A stretch of DNA of 64,000 nucleotides from Candidatus Cloacimonadota bacterium (GCA_020532085.1 JAJBAV010000010.1:1-64000), one strand, 5' to 3'. Shown: positions 9,018-18,193, numbered from the stretch's first letter. Made by a program: numbers and translations. Notes: generated by a model not told the origin, from the letters alone.

Positions 9018-10835
9018 CTAATCTTGATTTAACGTCTGTTGTTGTCTGATATTTGACAATACAAGTCGCAGGCAAAAATACCATGTATACACTGAAGAGT
9101 AAGTAAATCCAACATAAGAATCCACCAGACCATGAGCTATTTCATTCCGCATGTTGAATCCTACAGGATCCGTAAACACAGCTTTCGTCTCGAATAATAG
9201 GTCATTATCGAGCACTTGACTTATGTCCTTGTCCTCTAACAACTTGCTTAGGCTTTTTTCTGTCTCAATACCATTCTCATCGGTGAATGTCGTTTTAATA
9301 CCATTCCTCTTCATCGAAATCCTTACATAGTTTTCAACTTGTGGTGTTAATAAGTGCACCGCAGTAAGAAAATCACTTTCGAATCCACAGTATATTCCTT
9401 TGGCCCACAATAACATTCTGTCTTTGGGCACAGCTATGGATAATGAGCACAGGTCTATCATAGTAGACAAAGAGATAAGATGTTCGGCATTCAGTATCTT
9501 CAAGGCCGGTAAAATCATGACACTTACAGAGAAAGAAATGTTGTGAGCAAAGTCTTCTAACATCTGAACCCATAAAGCCTTCTTGTTTTGTGGGCCGTCA
9601 GGATCGTTTAACGAGATGCCAGATGTTTTGCATACTACTCTTCCATCCCTTGAATAGTGTGTTTTAGAAACCAGGGCTGATAATATGCTATCTTTCATTC
9701 TTTCTATAGCTTTTTCACTGTATTCTTGCTCTTTCTGTTGTTCAATAAGGGAAACAAAGGCATAGATTGCATCTGGTAAATTATGTCCTTTAACATGACC
9801 TTCAACAGCGGTTAGTATTTCAGTCACGTTCATAGTCGGTGAGGTTATAAGATTCATTTCTGTTGTTGCTTGTTTGTTTGCCCCCTCAATCATTTCATAT
9901 AGCTCTTTTATTCTATCTTCGCTTACATATTGAATTCGAATTTTTCTTGGGATTTTTCGGTATGCTTCGATAGCTAAATGGTAATATTCTGCAGCAAACA
10001 TACTACTCGTTGCAGAAGTCCCCTGTTCAACATAAGACTCGGCAATTCTACATTTTATTTCAAACAATCTTGGGTCATTATAGTTTTTTTTCGCAATTAA
10101 ATCAAAGGCTCGATCCAACAGAGTACGCTCTGAATCTAGTTTGGTTGTATGTGATGATTCTAGAAGTATTTCAATAACTATATCTGTACTGCTTCCAAGA
10201 CCATTCCTTATCAATAAATCAGACACGATGTCGACAATTCTATGATTCTTAACATTATTTCGAAGTGTCTCAATTAGATAGTCGTGAATTTTGGTAACTC
10301 GATCTCTCGTTAAATCTCTATGGATATGACATAAATATATCGCACGTTTGTATGGATTCTCACATTCAAAATAATGTTCGTTTTCTTCAAATCTATAATT
10401 CAAATAAGCATCTATAGCTATTAATGCATAATCTGGATTTCTAGGATGCACAATGTACCAACATATATCTGCTATTCTAGACCTCAATCTATAATCGCTG
10501 ATTTTCGATACTATCTCTTGGAAGAAAGTTATATCCGTTAATAAAAAATCCTCTGGAAGTGCAGACCTCCTGCCCCCCATCGAACAAAAAGGTTTGTAAG
10601 GTTCATTAGGGCTCTCCGGTACTAACATCATTGAACTTGCATCTGCTAAAAGCCATAGGACCTTACCTTCCTTTAACTTTCCATTATCAATACATTCTTT
10701 GGCAGCATTGGAGAAGTGCTCATGAAAGGAACTAATGTCTTTCTCGTGTAGTCTTTCAATGATCGCGTCCACTCCAGCATTGATATAATCTTCTAAATGA
10801 ACATCTAGCTTCTCATCATATCTGTATTGTATCAT
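9018..10835 (-). CDS. DUF4209-domain protein with RNxxxHG motif
   Basis: A 605-aa soluble protein. The C-terminal part carries RNEIAHG at residues 563-569, matching the RNxxxHG signature of DUF4209 and also the R-x4-6-H catalytic pattern of HEPN ribonucleases. The upstream ~500 residues are helical and repeat-like, without transmembrane segments. The ATG at 10835 follows the hsdS stop by 8 bp, with GGAA as a weak ribosome-binding site, so it is translationally coupled to hsdS. The gene is strongly AT-rich. A toxin or abortive-infection role guarding the restriction system is plausible from the motif and location, but has not been shown. Confidence 0.75.
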   Translation of the reverse strand: MIQYRYDEKLDVHLEDYINAGVDAIIERLHEKDISSFHEHFSNAAKECIDNGKLKEGKVLWLLADASSMMLVPESPNEPYKPFCSMGGRRSALPEDFLLTDITFFQEIVSKISDYRLRSRIADICWYIVHPRNPDYALIAIDAYLNYRFEENEHYFECENPYKRAIYLCHIHRDLTRDRVTKIHDYLIETLRNNVKNHRIVDIVSDLLIRNGLGSSTDIVIEILLESSHTTKLDSERTLLDRAFDLIAKKNYNDPRLFEIKCRIAESYVEQGTSATSSMFAAEYYHLAIEAYRKIPRKIRIQYVSEDRIKELYEMIEGANKQATTEMNLITSPTMNVTEILTAVEGHVKGHNLPDAIYAFVSLIEQQKEQEYSEKAIERMKDSILSALVSKTHYSRDGRVVCKTSGISLNDPDGPQNKKALWVQMLEDFAHNISFSVSVMILPALKILNAEHLISLSTMIDLCSLSIAVPKDRMLLWAKGIYCGFESDFLTAVHLLTPQVENYVRISMKRNGIKTTFTDENGIETEKSLSKLLEDKDISQVLDNDLLFETKAVFTDPVGFNMRNEIAHGLVDSYVGFTYSSVYTWYFCLRLVLSNIRQQQTLNQD

Positions 10836-10843
10836 GGGCTTCC

Positions 10844-12043
10844 TCAGGAGTTATGGAAAAAATGCTCGAATAATAGCGTTCGATTGTTTGATAATATCGA
10901 CGATTGAGAAACGTTGGTATTCATATAGCATAGAAATGATTTCATTAAAGCGCCATATTTCAACATAGTATTTTTATCAGGAACTACTATATCCATACAC
11001 CCCATAATATTGTCCCATTTAGCGTATGGTATTGTGCTCCCTTCAGAATGATTAGTAGCATGCTCTATTGTTTTTTTCTGGTTTATAAGCATTAATGCAT
11101 ATCCAACTTCTTGAGGCCGGGCTCGTAGTACAAATGCAGTTGTTCTGGTTGTACCCTCAAATGGTGCTATACAAACTTTATGAAAATACGGCCGCATAGC
11201 TCCAAATAAAATGTCCCCTTGATCGAATATTATCAAACTGCTTTGAGCTTTTACACCTGGTAAGGAGTTCCATAAACACAACGTTTTAGGAGATATGCAT
11301 TCTATGGGGACGTATGGCATTGATTCCTTTCTCTCAGATACACTTACTCTGTTTACAACGTTGTCCACTAATTCTTTTAACTGCCCTAACCTCCATCCTT
11401 TTGGAACCAGTCCCAGTTCGGAATCAACCATTTCCCCGCCGGAGGTTTTGTATGGTTTGCCTTCCTCATTGGGGAATTCGAAATCTATGAACCAGTGTTT
11501 GAAAAGGGCCTGGGCAATCTCCTCCAGGGTTTTGTTCATCCTGCGGTTGAGTTCGATCTTGTCATCCAGGGTTCCCAGGACCTGGGCAATTTCTTTTTGG
11601 GTTTCTATGGGAGGAATATTGATTTCGATTTCCCCAATTACATCAAACGTTATTTGTGGAAATGTGCCTGAACGGCTTTCTGCTTGAGCCTGTAAATAAT
11701 CAATTGTGGTTTGAGATTTAAGGTATTGATATATATACCGTGTATCATATAATTGCCGGACCCTGAGAACCATTAGCTTTGTAGATACAACATATTTGCT
11801 ACATTCATCATTCACATAGGCGAATCTTTTGTTTTTTGGCCTTATTTCACTGTACAAGATATCATTTTTACGTATTCTTTTCTTAGCTTGACCGGGAAGA
11901 TTTTTGGCAGGCATACTTACTCTATTAATAACATAGCCGTCGTAGATATCTGATGTATTCAAAAAAATTGCTATCTCATCAGGACTAGTAAATTTGTAAG
12001 TGTCCGACACAGAATCAATTACTTCTCGTAGTTTTACTAACAT
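10844..12043 (-). CDS. hsdS: Type I restriction-modification specificity subunit HsdS
   Basis: A 399-aa protein with the usual two target-recognition halves. The first conserved helical spacer (PPIETQKEIAQVLGTLDDKI, ~140-160) ends in the ELGLVPKGWRLGQL boundary that opens the second recognition domain. A weaker second spacer lies at the C terminus. It sets the DNA sequence methylated and cut by the complex. The ATG at 12043 lies 4 bp from the hsdM stop. The two recognition domains are AT-rich while the central spacer is GC-rich like hsdM, the mosaic expected when recognition domains are swapped. Confidence 0.92.
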   Translation of the reverse strand: MLVKLREVIDSVSDTYKFTSPDEIAIFLNTSDIYDGYVINRVSMPAKNLPGQAKKRIRKNDILYSEIRPKNKRFAYVNDECSKYVVSTKLMVLRVRQLYDTRYIYQYLKSQTTIDYLQAQAESRSGTFPQITFDVIGEIEINIPPIETQKEIAQVLGTLDDKIELNRRMNKTLEEIAQALFKHWFIDFEFPNEEGKPYKTSGGEMVDSELGLVPKGWRLGQLKELVDNVVNRVSVSERKESMPYVPIECISPKTLCLWNSLPGVKAQSSLIIFDQGDILFGAMRPYFHKVCIAPFEGTTRTTAFVLRARPQEVGYALMLINQKKTIEHATNHSEGSTIPYAKWDNIMGCMDIVVPDKNTMLKYGALMKSFLCYMNTNVSQSSILSNNRTLLFEHFFHNS

Positions 12044-12047
12044 GTGT

Positions 12048-13598
12048 TTAGAAGCCCAACTTCTTCAGATTGGCTTTGATCTTTTTTTCCAGCCGGGCGG
12101 ATTCCTCGAACTGGGCATAAAGTTCCTCGGTCAAGCGCCGCATCTTAGCTTCGAAGGGTTCGCCGTCTTCATCATCCCTGAGCGCCATGCCCACATAGCG
12201 GCCGGGGGTGAGCACATGGTTTTGGCTGGCGATCTCCTCCGTGGAGACTGATTTGCAGAATCCGGGGATGTCCTGGTATTCACCCGCGTCTTTGTCTCCC
12301 CGCCAGGCGTGATAGGTCCCGGCGATCCTGTCCAGGTCATCTTCTGTGAGTTCCCGGTGGATCTTGTCTATCATCTGTCCCAGTTCGCGGGCGTCGATGA
12401 AAAGAGACTCTCCCCGGCGGTCCCGGAAGCGGCCGTTGTTTTTGCCGCGGGAGAGGAACCAGAGGCAGGCCGGTATTGAAGTTGAGTAGAACAGGTTCCC
12501 CGGCAGGGCGACCATGCAGTCCACCAGATCATCTTCAATGATGGCCTGGCGGATGGCGCCTTCGCCGGATTGCTGAGAACTCATCGAGCCGTTGGCCAGC
12601 ACGAATCCGGCCAGCCCCTCCGGGGCCAGATGCCAGAGGAAGTGTTGGATCCAAGCGTAGTTGGCATTTCCTTCGGGCGGAATTCCGTATTGCCAGCGGG
12701 GATCCTTGGCCAGTTGGTTTCCGCCCCAGTCCTTCATGTTGAAAGGAGGATTGGCGATCACGAAATCGAACTGGCGGTCCTTATGGAGGTCCTTGAGAAA
12801 GCTGTCCCCGTTTTCCGGACCCAGATCGGCCTCTATTCCCCGGATGGCGAGGTTCATCTTGGCCAGGCGCCAGGTGGTGGGGTTGGATTCCTGTCCATAG
12901 ATGGCAATGTCGCCGATGTGTCCGCCGTGGTCTTCGATGAATCTCTCGCTCTGGACGAACATTCCCCCGGAACCGCAGCAGGGGTCGAAGATCCTCTTAC
13001 CCGGCACCGGGGCCAGCATGGCCACCAGAAGCTGCACCACACAGCGGGGGGTGTAGAATTGGCCGCTCTTTTTCCCTTCGGCGCTGGCGAATTTGCCCAG
13101 AAAGTATTCATAGACCCGGCCCAGGATGTCTTTGGAGCGGTTTTCCTTTTCGCCCAGGCCGATTGTGCCGATCAGGTCCATCAGTTCGCCCAGTTTGGCC
13201 TGATCGAGGTCCTGGCGGGCGTAGTTTCCCGGCAGGATGTTCTTCAGGCTTTTGTTGTCCTTTTCTATGGCGGCCATGGCTTCATCGATCAGTTTGCCGA
13301 TCTCCGGGGTGTGGGCCTTGCCCTGGAGATAGTTCCAGCGGGCGGAGGACGGCACCCAGAAGATGTTGGCGGCGGTGTATTCATCCCGGTCCTCGGGATC
13401 GGCCAGGGGTTCCTTCAGCAGTTGATTGTGGTGTTCTTCGAAGGAATCGGAGATGTATTTAAGGAAGATCAGCCCCAACACCACATGCTTGTATTCAGCC
13501 GCGTCCATGAAGGGAAGCAGCTTGTTGGCGGTCTGCCAGAGAGTCTCTTCAAAGCCCAGATTGGCGCCGCTGGAATTGTTTGCTGCGCGTTTTGCCAT
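12048..13598 (-). CDS. hsdM: Type I restriction-modification N6-adenine methyltransferase HsdM
   Basis: A 516-aa protein; the ATG at 13598 has AGAGG 8 bases upstream, so the in-frame TTG two codons earlier is rejected. An HsdM N-terminal helical domain is followed by SAM-binding motif I ([11 protein letters not shown], ~204-214) and catalytic NPPF (283-286), typical of gamma-class N6-adenine methyltransferases. It is the first gene of the island, with a candidate promoter at 13641-13669. With HsdS it methylates the host; with HsdR it forms the restriction complex. Confidence 0.94.
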   Translation of the reverse strand: MAKRAANNSSGANLGFEETLWQTANKLLPFMDAAEYKHVVLGLIFLKYISDSFEEHHNQLLKEPLADPEDRDEYTAANIFWVPSSARWNYLQGKAHTPEIGKLIDEAMAAIEKDNKSLKNILPGNYARQDLDQAKLGELMDLIGTIGLGEKENRSKDILGRVYEYFLGKFASAEGKKSGQFYTPRCVVQLLVAMLAPVPGKRIFDPCCGSGGMFVQSERFIEDHGGHIGDIAIYGQESNPTTWRLAKMNLAIRGIEADLGPENGDSFLKDLHKDRQFDFVIANPPFNMKDWGGNQLAKDPRWQYGIPPEGNANYAWIQHFLWHLAPEGLAGFVLANGSMSSQQSGEGAIRQAIIEDDLVDCMVALPGNLFYSTSIPACLWFLSRGKNNGRFRDRRGESLFIDARELGQMIDKIHRELTEDDLDRIAGTYHAWRGDKDAGEYQDIPGFCKSVSTEEIASQNHVLTPGRYVGMALRDDEDGEPFEAKMRRLTEELYAQFEESARLEKKIKANLKKLGF

Positions 13599-13640
13599 GT
13601 ACAAACCTCTTTACTTATCGTGTAAAAAAAGACTTATTTC

Positions 13641-13669
13641 AGACGATATGAACCGGGGATATCTGTCAA
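13641..13669 (-). promoter_or_regulatory. Candidate promoter of the hsd operon
   Basis: TTGACA (13664-13669 on the minus strand) is followed by a 17-bp spacer and TCGTCT (13641-13646), 43 bp before hsdM. The same TTGACA-N17-TCGTCT pair stands before the gene at 54319. The -35 is consensus; the -10 is unusual. Confidence 0.45.
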
Positions 13670-13721
13670 GCGGGATTTTTCTGGAGAGGATTATAGTGCG
13701 GAAAACAAGGGTCAGTTTGGT

Positions 13722-13764
13722 CTGGATTCGAATCCCCCCACCGGCCAACAAGTTGTCCGGCGAG
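13722..13764 (-). repeat. 43-bp dispersed repeat, inverted copy of 2198-2241
   Basis: Read on the minus strand this begins ctcgccggacaacttgttgg and ends gattcgaatcca; it matches 2198-2241 with about two differences. The end resembles a tRNA T-arm (ttcgaatcc), but no cloverleaf can be folded around it. Confidence 0.8.
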
Positions 13765-13789
13765 GGCTGGATTCCGGGGCCCCTGTCGC

Positions 13790-14063
13790 TGGCGCGACTT
13801 CCCCGGAATGACAGCAAGGCTGTGTCTTCAGAACAAACAGCGGAGCGGCAGCTTCCCCGGAATGACACAGCGGGGCTGGGCGTAATCGGAGTCGCGGGCG
13901 TCCCAGCCTGCGAAGGACCGGAGGGGCTTGTTGTTTTAACCAGGAAAGGTCCGTTGGACCTTGGCAGACGGGGACGTCTGCCGCTCCTGTATCTGTGTCT
14001 GCCGCTCCTGTATCTGTGTCTGCCGCTCCTGTTATCTGGCAGACGAGGACGTCTGCCGCTCCG
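13790..14063. repeat. Intergenic repeat cluster between hsdM and the ABC-F gene
   Basis: The 13605-14077 gap holds no gene. Two cttccccggaatgaca units lie at about 13799 and 13850. A 21-bp tandem repeat (ctgccgctcctg at 13978, 13999 and 14020) follows, bounded by the palindromes ggcagacggggacgtctgcc (13963-13982) and tggcagacgaggacgtctgc (from 14037). These could form strong hairpins downstream of the ABC-F gene, whose stop is at 14078. Confidence 0.7.
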
Positions 14064-14077
14064 ATCCGGCGCGGGGT

Positions 14078-15856
14078 TTAGCTTCCGGCTTTGTCGTCGA
14101 GTTCCAGCCAGCGCTGGAGCTTGTCCTGATGGAGGGCGTGGAGGCTTTGCAGATCGGCGCTGATGCGGGCGTAATCGAGGTGGGAGAGCTGTTCGCCGGG
14201 TGAATTGAGGGTGTCCTCGAGTTCCGCCACGCGTGCTTCGAGGCTGTCGATCTCCCGGGTAAGGAGGTCGAACTCGCGCTGTTCGTTGTAGGAAAGGCCT
14301 TTCCGGGCGCGTTTGGGACGCAGGAGCAGAGCTGGGGCAGCCTGTTCAGCGGCTTCCTCGCGCTGGAATTTCTTCACCAGCAAATAATCGGAGTAGTTGC
14401 CGGGGAATTTGCGGATGGAAGTGCCTTCGAAGATGAAGAGGTAATCCACGCAGCGGTCGAGGAAAAAGCGGTCGTGAGAAACCACGAGGAGGCAGCCGGC
14501 AAAGGCGTCCAGATAGTCCTCGAGGATCTCCAGGGTGCGGATGTCGAGGTCGTTGGTGGGTTCGTCCAGGATGATGAAATTCGCGCCGAACATGAGGGAT
14601 TTGAGCAGGTAGAGGCGCTTGAGCTCACCGCCGGAGAGGGAGGAGAGTTTCTGCTGCTGCATTTTGGCGTCGAAGAGAAAGCGCTTCAGCATTTCGGCGG
14701 CGGTCACCTTGCTGCCGTCGCGGGTCTTGATCACCTCGGCGTATTGGGCGATGTAGTCGTAAACGCTGAGGAGGGGATCGAAGCTTTCGTCCTCCTGCCG
14801 GTAGTAGGAAAAATGGGTGTTCACGCCCACTTTGACGCTGCCGAGGTCGGGCTCCACCTCGCCGGTGATGACCTTGAGCAAAGTGGTTTTGCCGCAGCCG
14901 TTGGGTCCCAGGACGCCGATCCGCTCGCGGGGCTGGAAATTGTGGTCGATATCGGTGAACAGCTCCTGGGAACCGTAACTTTTACTGAGTTTATGCAGCT
15001 CCAGGATGGTCTTGCCGAGGCGGTCCGTCTGAAAGGAGATATCGAGCTCGGCGTTGGAGATGAGGTAGCTCTTGGAAAGGAGTTCGCGCACGCGGTCAAC
15101 GTGGTTTTTGGGCTTGGTGGCGCGCGCTTTGGCGCCGCGGTTCAGCCAGTCGAGCTCTTTTTTGAGCTGGGCCTGGCGGCGGGTTTCCTTGCGCTGGGCC
15201 CCGGTGGCGCGGATGAGGTGGCCGCGCACGTAGGCGGAATAATTGCCCTCGTGGATGTGGCAGCGGCCGTGGGCGATCTCCAGAACCCGGGTGCAGACGG
15301 CATCCAGGAAATAGCGGTCGTGGGTTACGAAGATGACGGTCTTTTTGGTTTCGGCCAGCAGGTCCTGCAGCCATTCGATGGCTTCGAGGTCCAGGTGGTT
15401 GGTGGGTTCGTCGAGCACGAGGATGTCCGGTTCGGCCACCAGAACGCGGGCGAGGTCGGCCTTGCGGCGCTGTCCTCCGGAGAGGAGGGCGAGGGGTTTG
15501 GCAAAATCCGTGAGACCGAGTACGGTGAGCATGGCCTTGTAGCGGTGTTCCTCGTCGCTTTCGGCGGCAAAGGGGACGGGTGGCTGGATGTAGTCCAAAA
15601 CGCTCATATCCGCGGTTTGCGGAGCTTCCTGAGGCAGATATCCGAGCTTGAGGCCGCTGCGGATGACGAGGCTGCCTTCCGTGGGATCGATCTGGGAAGC
15701 GAGCACTTTGAGCAGGGTGGATTTGCCGCAGCCGTTCACGCCCACCAGGCCGATCTTGTCGCCGGAATGGATGCCGAGGTCGAGCCCGGAAAAGATCACC
15801 TTGCTGCCTATCTGCTTGGCCAGGTTGGCAAGGGTGATGACAACTTCGGAGGCCAC
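14078..15856 (-). CDS. ABC-F family ATPase (Uup/EttA-like)
   Basis: A 592-aa protein with two ABC ATPase domains and no membrane part: Walker A GVNGCGKST and GPNGCGKTT, signatures LSGGQRRKADLARVL and LSGGELKRLYLL, and two DEPTNHLD/DEPTNDLD Walker B motifs. A charged linker (TRRQAQLKKELDWLNRGAKA) joins the domains, and a coiled C-terminal domain resembles that of Uup. ABC-F proteins act on ribosomes in translation or antibiotic protection. The GTG start at 15856 is only 12 bases from the 3' CCA of tRNA-Arg, with no clear ribosome-binding site except the AGG formed at the tRNA end. The exact subfamily is uncertain. Confidence 0.88.
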   Translation of the reverse strand: MASEVVITLANLAKQIGSKVIFSGLDLGIHSGDKIGLVGVNGCGKSTLLKVLASQIDPTEGSLVIRSGLKLGYLPQEAPQTADMSVLDYIQPPVPFAAESDEEHRYKAMLTVLGLTDFAKPLALLSGGQRRKADLARVLVAEPDILVLDEPTNHLDLEAIEWLQDLLAETKKTVIFVTHDRYFLDAVCTRVLEIAHGRCHIHEGNYSAYVRGHLIRATGAQRKETRRQAQLKKELDWLNRGAKARATKPKNHVDRVRELLSKSYLISNAELDISFQTDRLGKTILELHKLSKSYGSQELFTDIDHNFQPRERIGVLGPNGCGKTTLLKVITGEVEPDLGSVKVGVNTHFSYYRQEDESFDPLLSVYDYIAQYAEVIKTRDGSKVTAAEMLKRFLFDAKMQQQKLSSLSGGELKRLYLLKSLMFGANFIILDEPTNDLDIRTLEILEDYLDAFAGCLLVVSHDRFFLDRCVDYLFIFEGTSIRKFPGNYSDYLLVKKFQREEAAEQAAPALLLRPKRARKGLSYNEQREFDLLTREIDSLEARVAELEDTLNSPGEQLSHLDYARISADLQSLHALHQDKLQRWLELDDKAGS

Positions 15857-15868
15857 GATCAGAAAACC

Positions 15869-15945
15869 TGGCGTCCCTGAGGCGATTCGAACGCCTGACC
15901 TTCACCTTCGGAGGGTGCCACTCTATCCAGCTGAGCTACAGGGAC
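15869..15945 (-). tRNA. tRNA-Arg (anticodon CCG), CCA encoded
   Basis: The minus-strand sequence folds as a standard cloverleaf: acceptor GTCCCTG/CAGGGAC, D-stem GCTC/GAGT, anticodon loop CTCCGAA giving anticodon CCG, T-arm AGGCG-TTCGAAT-CGCCT, discriminator G and an encoded CCA. It reads the Arg codon CGG. The first anticodon-stem pair is G-A. The ABC-F gene starts 12 bases beyond the CCA. Confidence 0.95.
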
Positions 15946-15961
15946 GCGGAAACTTGTTAAC

Positions 15962-15990
15962 ATCGATTTTGAAAGGGGCAAATCTGTCAA
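15962..15990 (-). promoter_or_regulatory. Candidate promoter for tRNA-Arg and the ABC-F gene
   Basis: TTGACA (15985-15990, minus strand) is followed by 17 bp and ATCGAT (15962-15967), ending 16 bases before the mature tRNA 5' end. The -35 overlaps the last codons of the upstream thyX gene. Confidence 0.45.
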
Positions 15991-17414
15991 TCGTTTTGGA
16001 AAGCGCGATCCGCCTTACAGGCGTCGAATTCGCTTTTCCCGCATAGGAATGCCGTGGCCTGGGGAGCCACGCCGCGAAGCTGTTCGGCAATGGCGTGGGC
16101 CAGGATGTTGATCTCCCACTGGGCGTGTTCGTCGCAGCGGAGGCGGATGAGGTGGTAGAGCTCGCGGAGGTTCATTTTCACCAGCACCTTCACGCGATCG
16201 GCGTTGAGGCGCGCGTAGCAGGCAAGCTCGTCCGAGATCGAGGCCAGAGCTTTCTTCAGGTCCATAACCCGGGGCAACAGATCATGCCATTGGGAGGAGC
16301 GGCCTGCCTCCCCGATCACCTCGGGCAGCACCCAGAGACGCGAACTGGGATGTTTCTGCCTGATCACGGATCCCACCCGGTGGCGTTTGAACTGGGCCCA
16401 GCAGCTTTCCGTCAGGCTGAGCTCAAAAGAGAAATCCACCAGTTCAAAGGCGCGGGGCATCTTTGTCCAAGGGCGGATATCCGCGAAGACCTGGTCCCAC
16501 ATGTCCTGTTTCACCTTGGCAGCAAAGCCGGACGTGGCGTCGAGGCATTGCTGCCAACTGCCCTGAGTTTGTTCATACAGCAGCGCCGCGAGGATCGTGT
16601 CATCGGCGTTCGGGGTATGTGTCAGCAGGCGCACGAGCTCCTCATCCTGAAAATCGTCGCGGGGAATTTTGGGGTTGAGGGCGCGGAAACTTCCCGTGAA
16701 AGGTTCCGCCTCCACGTGGCGGACCAAGGAGGGGCATACTTCTCTGGCCGGCTTCAGCAAAGCGGCGTGCAGTTCCCGGGCTTCCCTGAGCGGACTGGCG
16801 ATCAGGCGCCGGAGCAGGTTTTCCAGGCTGCGGGCGTTGAGGGTCATCCCCAGCTGGGTGGTGGTGGCCAGAGGCAGGATGTAGCGGGCGTCTTCCTTGG
16901 CCATGCCGTCCCGGGCCTGAGCGGCAAGCTCCGGAAAATCCGAGGCGTACAAGCTCTTCAGGGCTTTGTAACTGGCCTGGTATTCGGCGAACAGCGCGTC
17001 CATAACGCTGATGTATTCACGCCTAAGAGCGGAATGGGCCGGAAGTTCAAGCTCAGCCGGGATCACGTAGTCCCTGGCAAAGGTAACATAGCGCTGGGAT
17101 TTTTCGGTGAAAGAGGCGAAGCGCAGGGTTTCCAGGCTTTCGGTGAGGAGACGGGAAACTCCGATCACATCGAAGTTGAAGACGGCGTGTTCGGCCACGG
17201 AGGCGTGGCCCAGGTCAAAGACGATGGCCTGGTTCGATTTTCTCGCCTGGGCGACATCCGCCAGCGCCTCCGCGCGCAGTTCGGAAACGGATTTGGCGCT
17301 GCGGCTGATGCGGGCGTAAGCGGCTGAGATCACCTCCGGAGTGGCGGAAGCCTGGTCCAGAGAGCGGATCAGAGAGCTGTCGATATTGTAGCCGGCGAGG
17401 GTGACTTTCAGCAT
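15987..17414 (-). CDS. thyX: Double-length ThyX-like flavin-dependent thymidylate synthase
   Basis: About 475 aa, roughly twice the size of classical ThyX, which makes dTMP from dUMP with FAD and methylene-tetrahydrofolate. Numbering from the TTG at 17423, the N-terminal half has GHASVAEH (72-79) and SQRY (109-112), but TLR stands where RHR is expected. The C-terminal half has RHR (347-349) and the NLRELYHLIRLR...AQWEI region. The active-site pieces are thus spread over two diverged ThyX domains. I chose the ATG at 17414, since the TTG overlaps the deoC stop. The stop codon of deoC lies 5 bp upstream, and both genes belong to deoxynucleotide metabolism. Confidence 0.8.
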   Translation of the reverse strand: MLKVTLAGYNIDSSLIRSLDQASATPEVISAAYARISRSAKSVSELRAEALADVAQARKSNQAIVFDLGHASVAEHAVFNFDVIGVSRLLTESLETLRFASFTEKSQRYVTFARDYVIPAELELPAHSALRREYISVMDALFAEYQASYKALKSLYASDFPELAAQARDGMAKEDARYILPLATTTQLGMTLNARSLENLLRRLIASPLREARELHAALLKPAREVCPSLVRHVEAEPFTGSFRALNPKIPRDDFQDEELVRLLTHTPNADDTILAALLYEQTQGSWQQCLDATSGFAAKVKQDMWDQVFADIRPWTKMPRAFELVDFSFELSLTESCWAQFKRHRVGSVIRQKHPSSRLWVLPEVIGEAGRSSQWHDLLPRVMDLKKALASISDELACYARLNADRVKVLVKMNLRELYHLIRLRCDEHAQWEINILAHAIAEQLRGVAPQATAFLCGKSEFDACKADRAFQND

Positions 17415-17419
17415 ATCGC

Positions 17420-18193
17420 TCAAAGCAGGGCGGTGACGCTGCTGGCGCCGATGCGGTTGGCGCCGGATGCGATCATGGCCAAAGCTTGTTCGTGGGTGCG
17501 GATCCCGCCGGAGGCCTTCACGCCGATCTTGGGGCCCACCGTCTGCCTCATCAGGCTTACGTTGGCCACTGTGGCCCCGGCAGGGCCGAAACCGGTGGAG
17601 GTCTTCACGAATTCCGCGCCGGCTTTCTTGGCGTAGAGCGAGCAGGCGATGATCTCCTCTTCCGATAGGAAACAGGTTTCCAGGATCACCTTGAGCAGCA
17701 CCCTGTTGCTGCGGCAGAGTTCCGCGATGTTGCGGATGAGTTCAAAGGAATGCAGGATGTGGCCGCTTTTCACGGCACTGAGGTTCTGCACCATGTCCAG
17801 TTCCTCGATGCCGGTGTTGATCACGGCCAGGGCCTCCGCGGCCACAGCGTAGGTATAGCCGGCGCCGAGGGGGAAATTGATCACGGTGCAGGACTTGACG
17901 GCGGCGGAAAGGCGCAGTTGCAGGGGATGGGAAAAGTGGGAATTAACGCAGACGGAGGCGCATTTATGGTCGTTGGCGAGGTCGCAGAGGGCGTTCACCT
18001 CGGCCTGGGTGGCGTCGGCGCGGAGGAGGGTGGCGTCGATGATGGAGGCGATCCCGGCGGCGGGGTCGTAAAGCTGGTCCGGCTTGGCGGCACGGCAGAC
18101 GGCGCAGCCCAGGCAGATGGCGTGGGCGCCGCCGCATTTGCAGGGAGGATTGTCTCCAAAGAGACGCCGGGCGATGCTTTCGATCTGGTTCAT
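17420..18193 (-). CDS. deoC: Deoxyribose-phosphate aldolase with an N-terminal Cys cluster
   Basis: A 257-aa class I aldolase that cleaves 2-deoxyribose 5-phosphate to glyceraldehyde 3-phosphate and acetaldehyde. The Schiff-base lysine is K197 in EFVKTSTGFG, with LLKVILET upstream. Unlike ordinary DeoC, it begins with a ~45-residue extension holding five cysteines (18, 20, 27, 30 and 33; CKCGG...CLGCAVC), which could bind zinc or an iron-sulfur cluster. The start overlaps the rlmN stop by 4 bases (ATGA). Confidence 0.9.
   Translation of the reverse strand: MNQIESIARRLFGDNPPCKCGGAHAICLGCAVCRAAKPDQLYDPAAGIASIIDATLLRADATQAEVNALCDLANDHKCASVCVNSHFSHPLQLRLSAAVKSCTVINFPLGAGYTYAVAAEALAVINTGIEELDMVQNLSAVKSGHILHSFELIRNIAELCRSNRVLLKVILETCFLSEEEIIACSLYAKKAGAEFVKTSTGFGPAGATVANVSLMRQTVGPKIGVKASGGIRTHEQALAMIASGANRIGASSVTALL

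Noticed and set aside
3376-13598. BREX or DISARM-like system
   Set aside because: No PglX, PglZ, BrxC or DrmA/B-like protein is present; the methylase, specificity and motor subunits are plain type I.
13722-13764. tRNA gene ending in gattcgaatcca
   Set aside because: No acceptor, D or anticodon stem pairs with it; the same segment exists at 2198-2241 without a cloverleaf.
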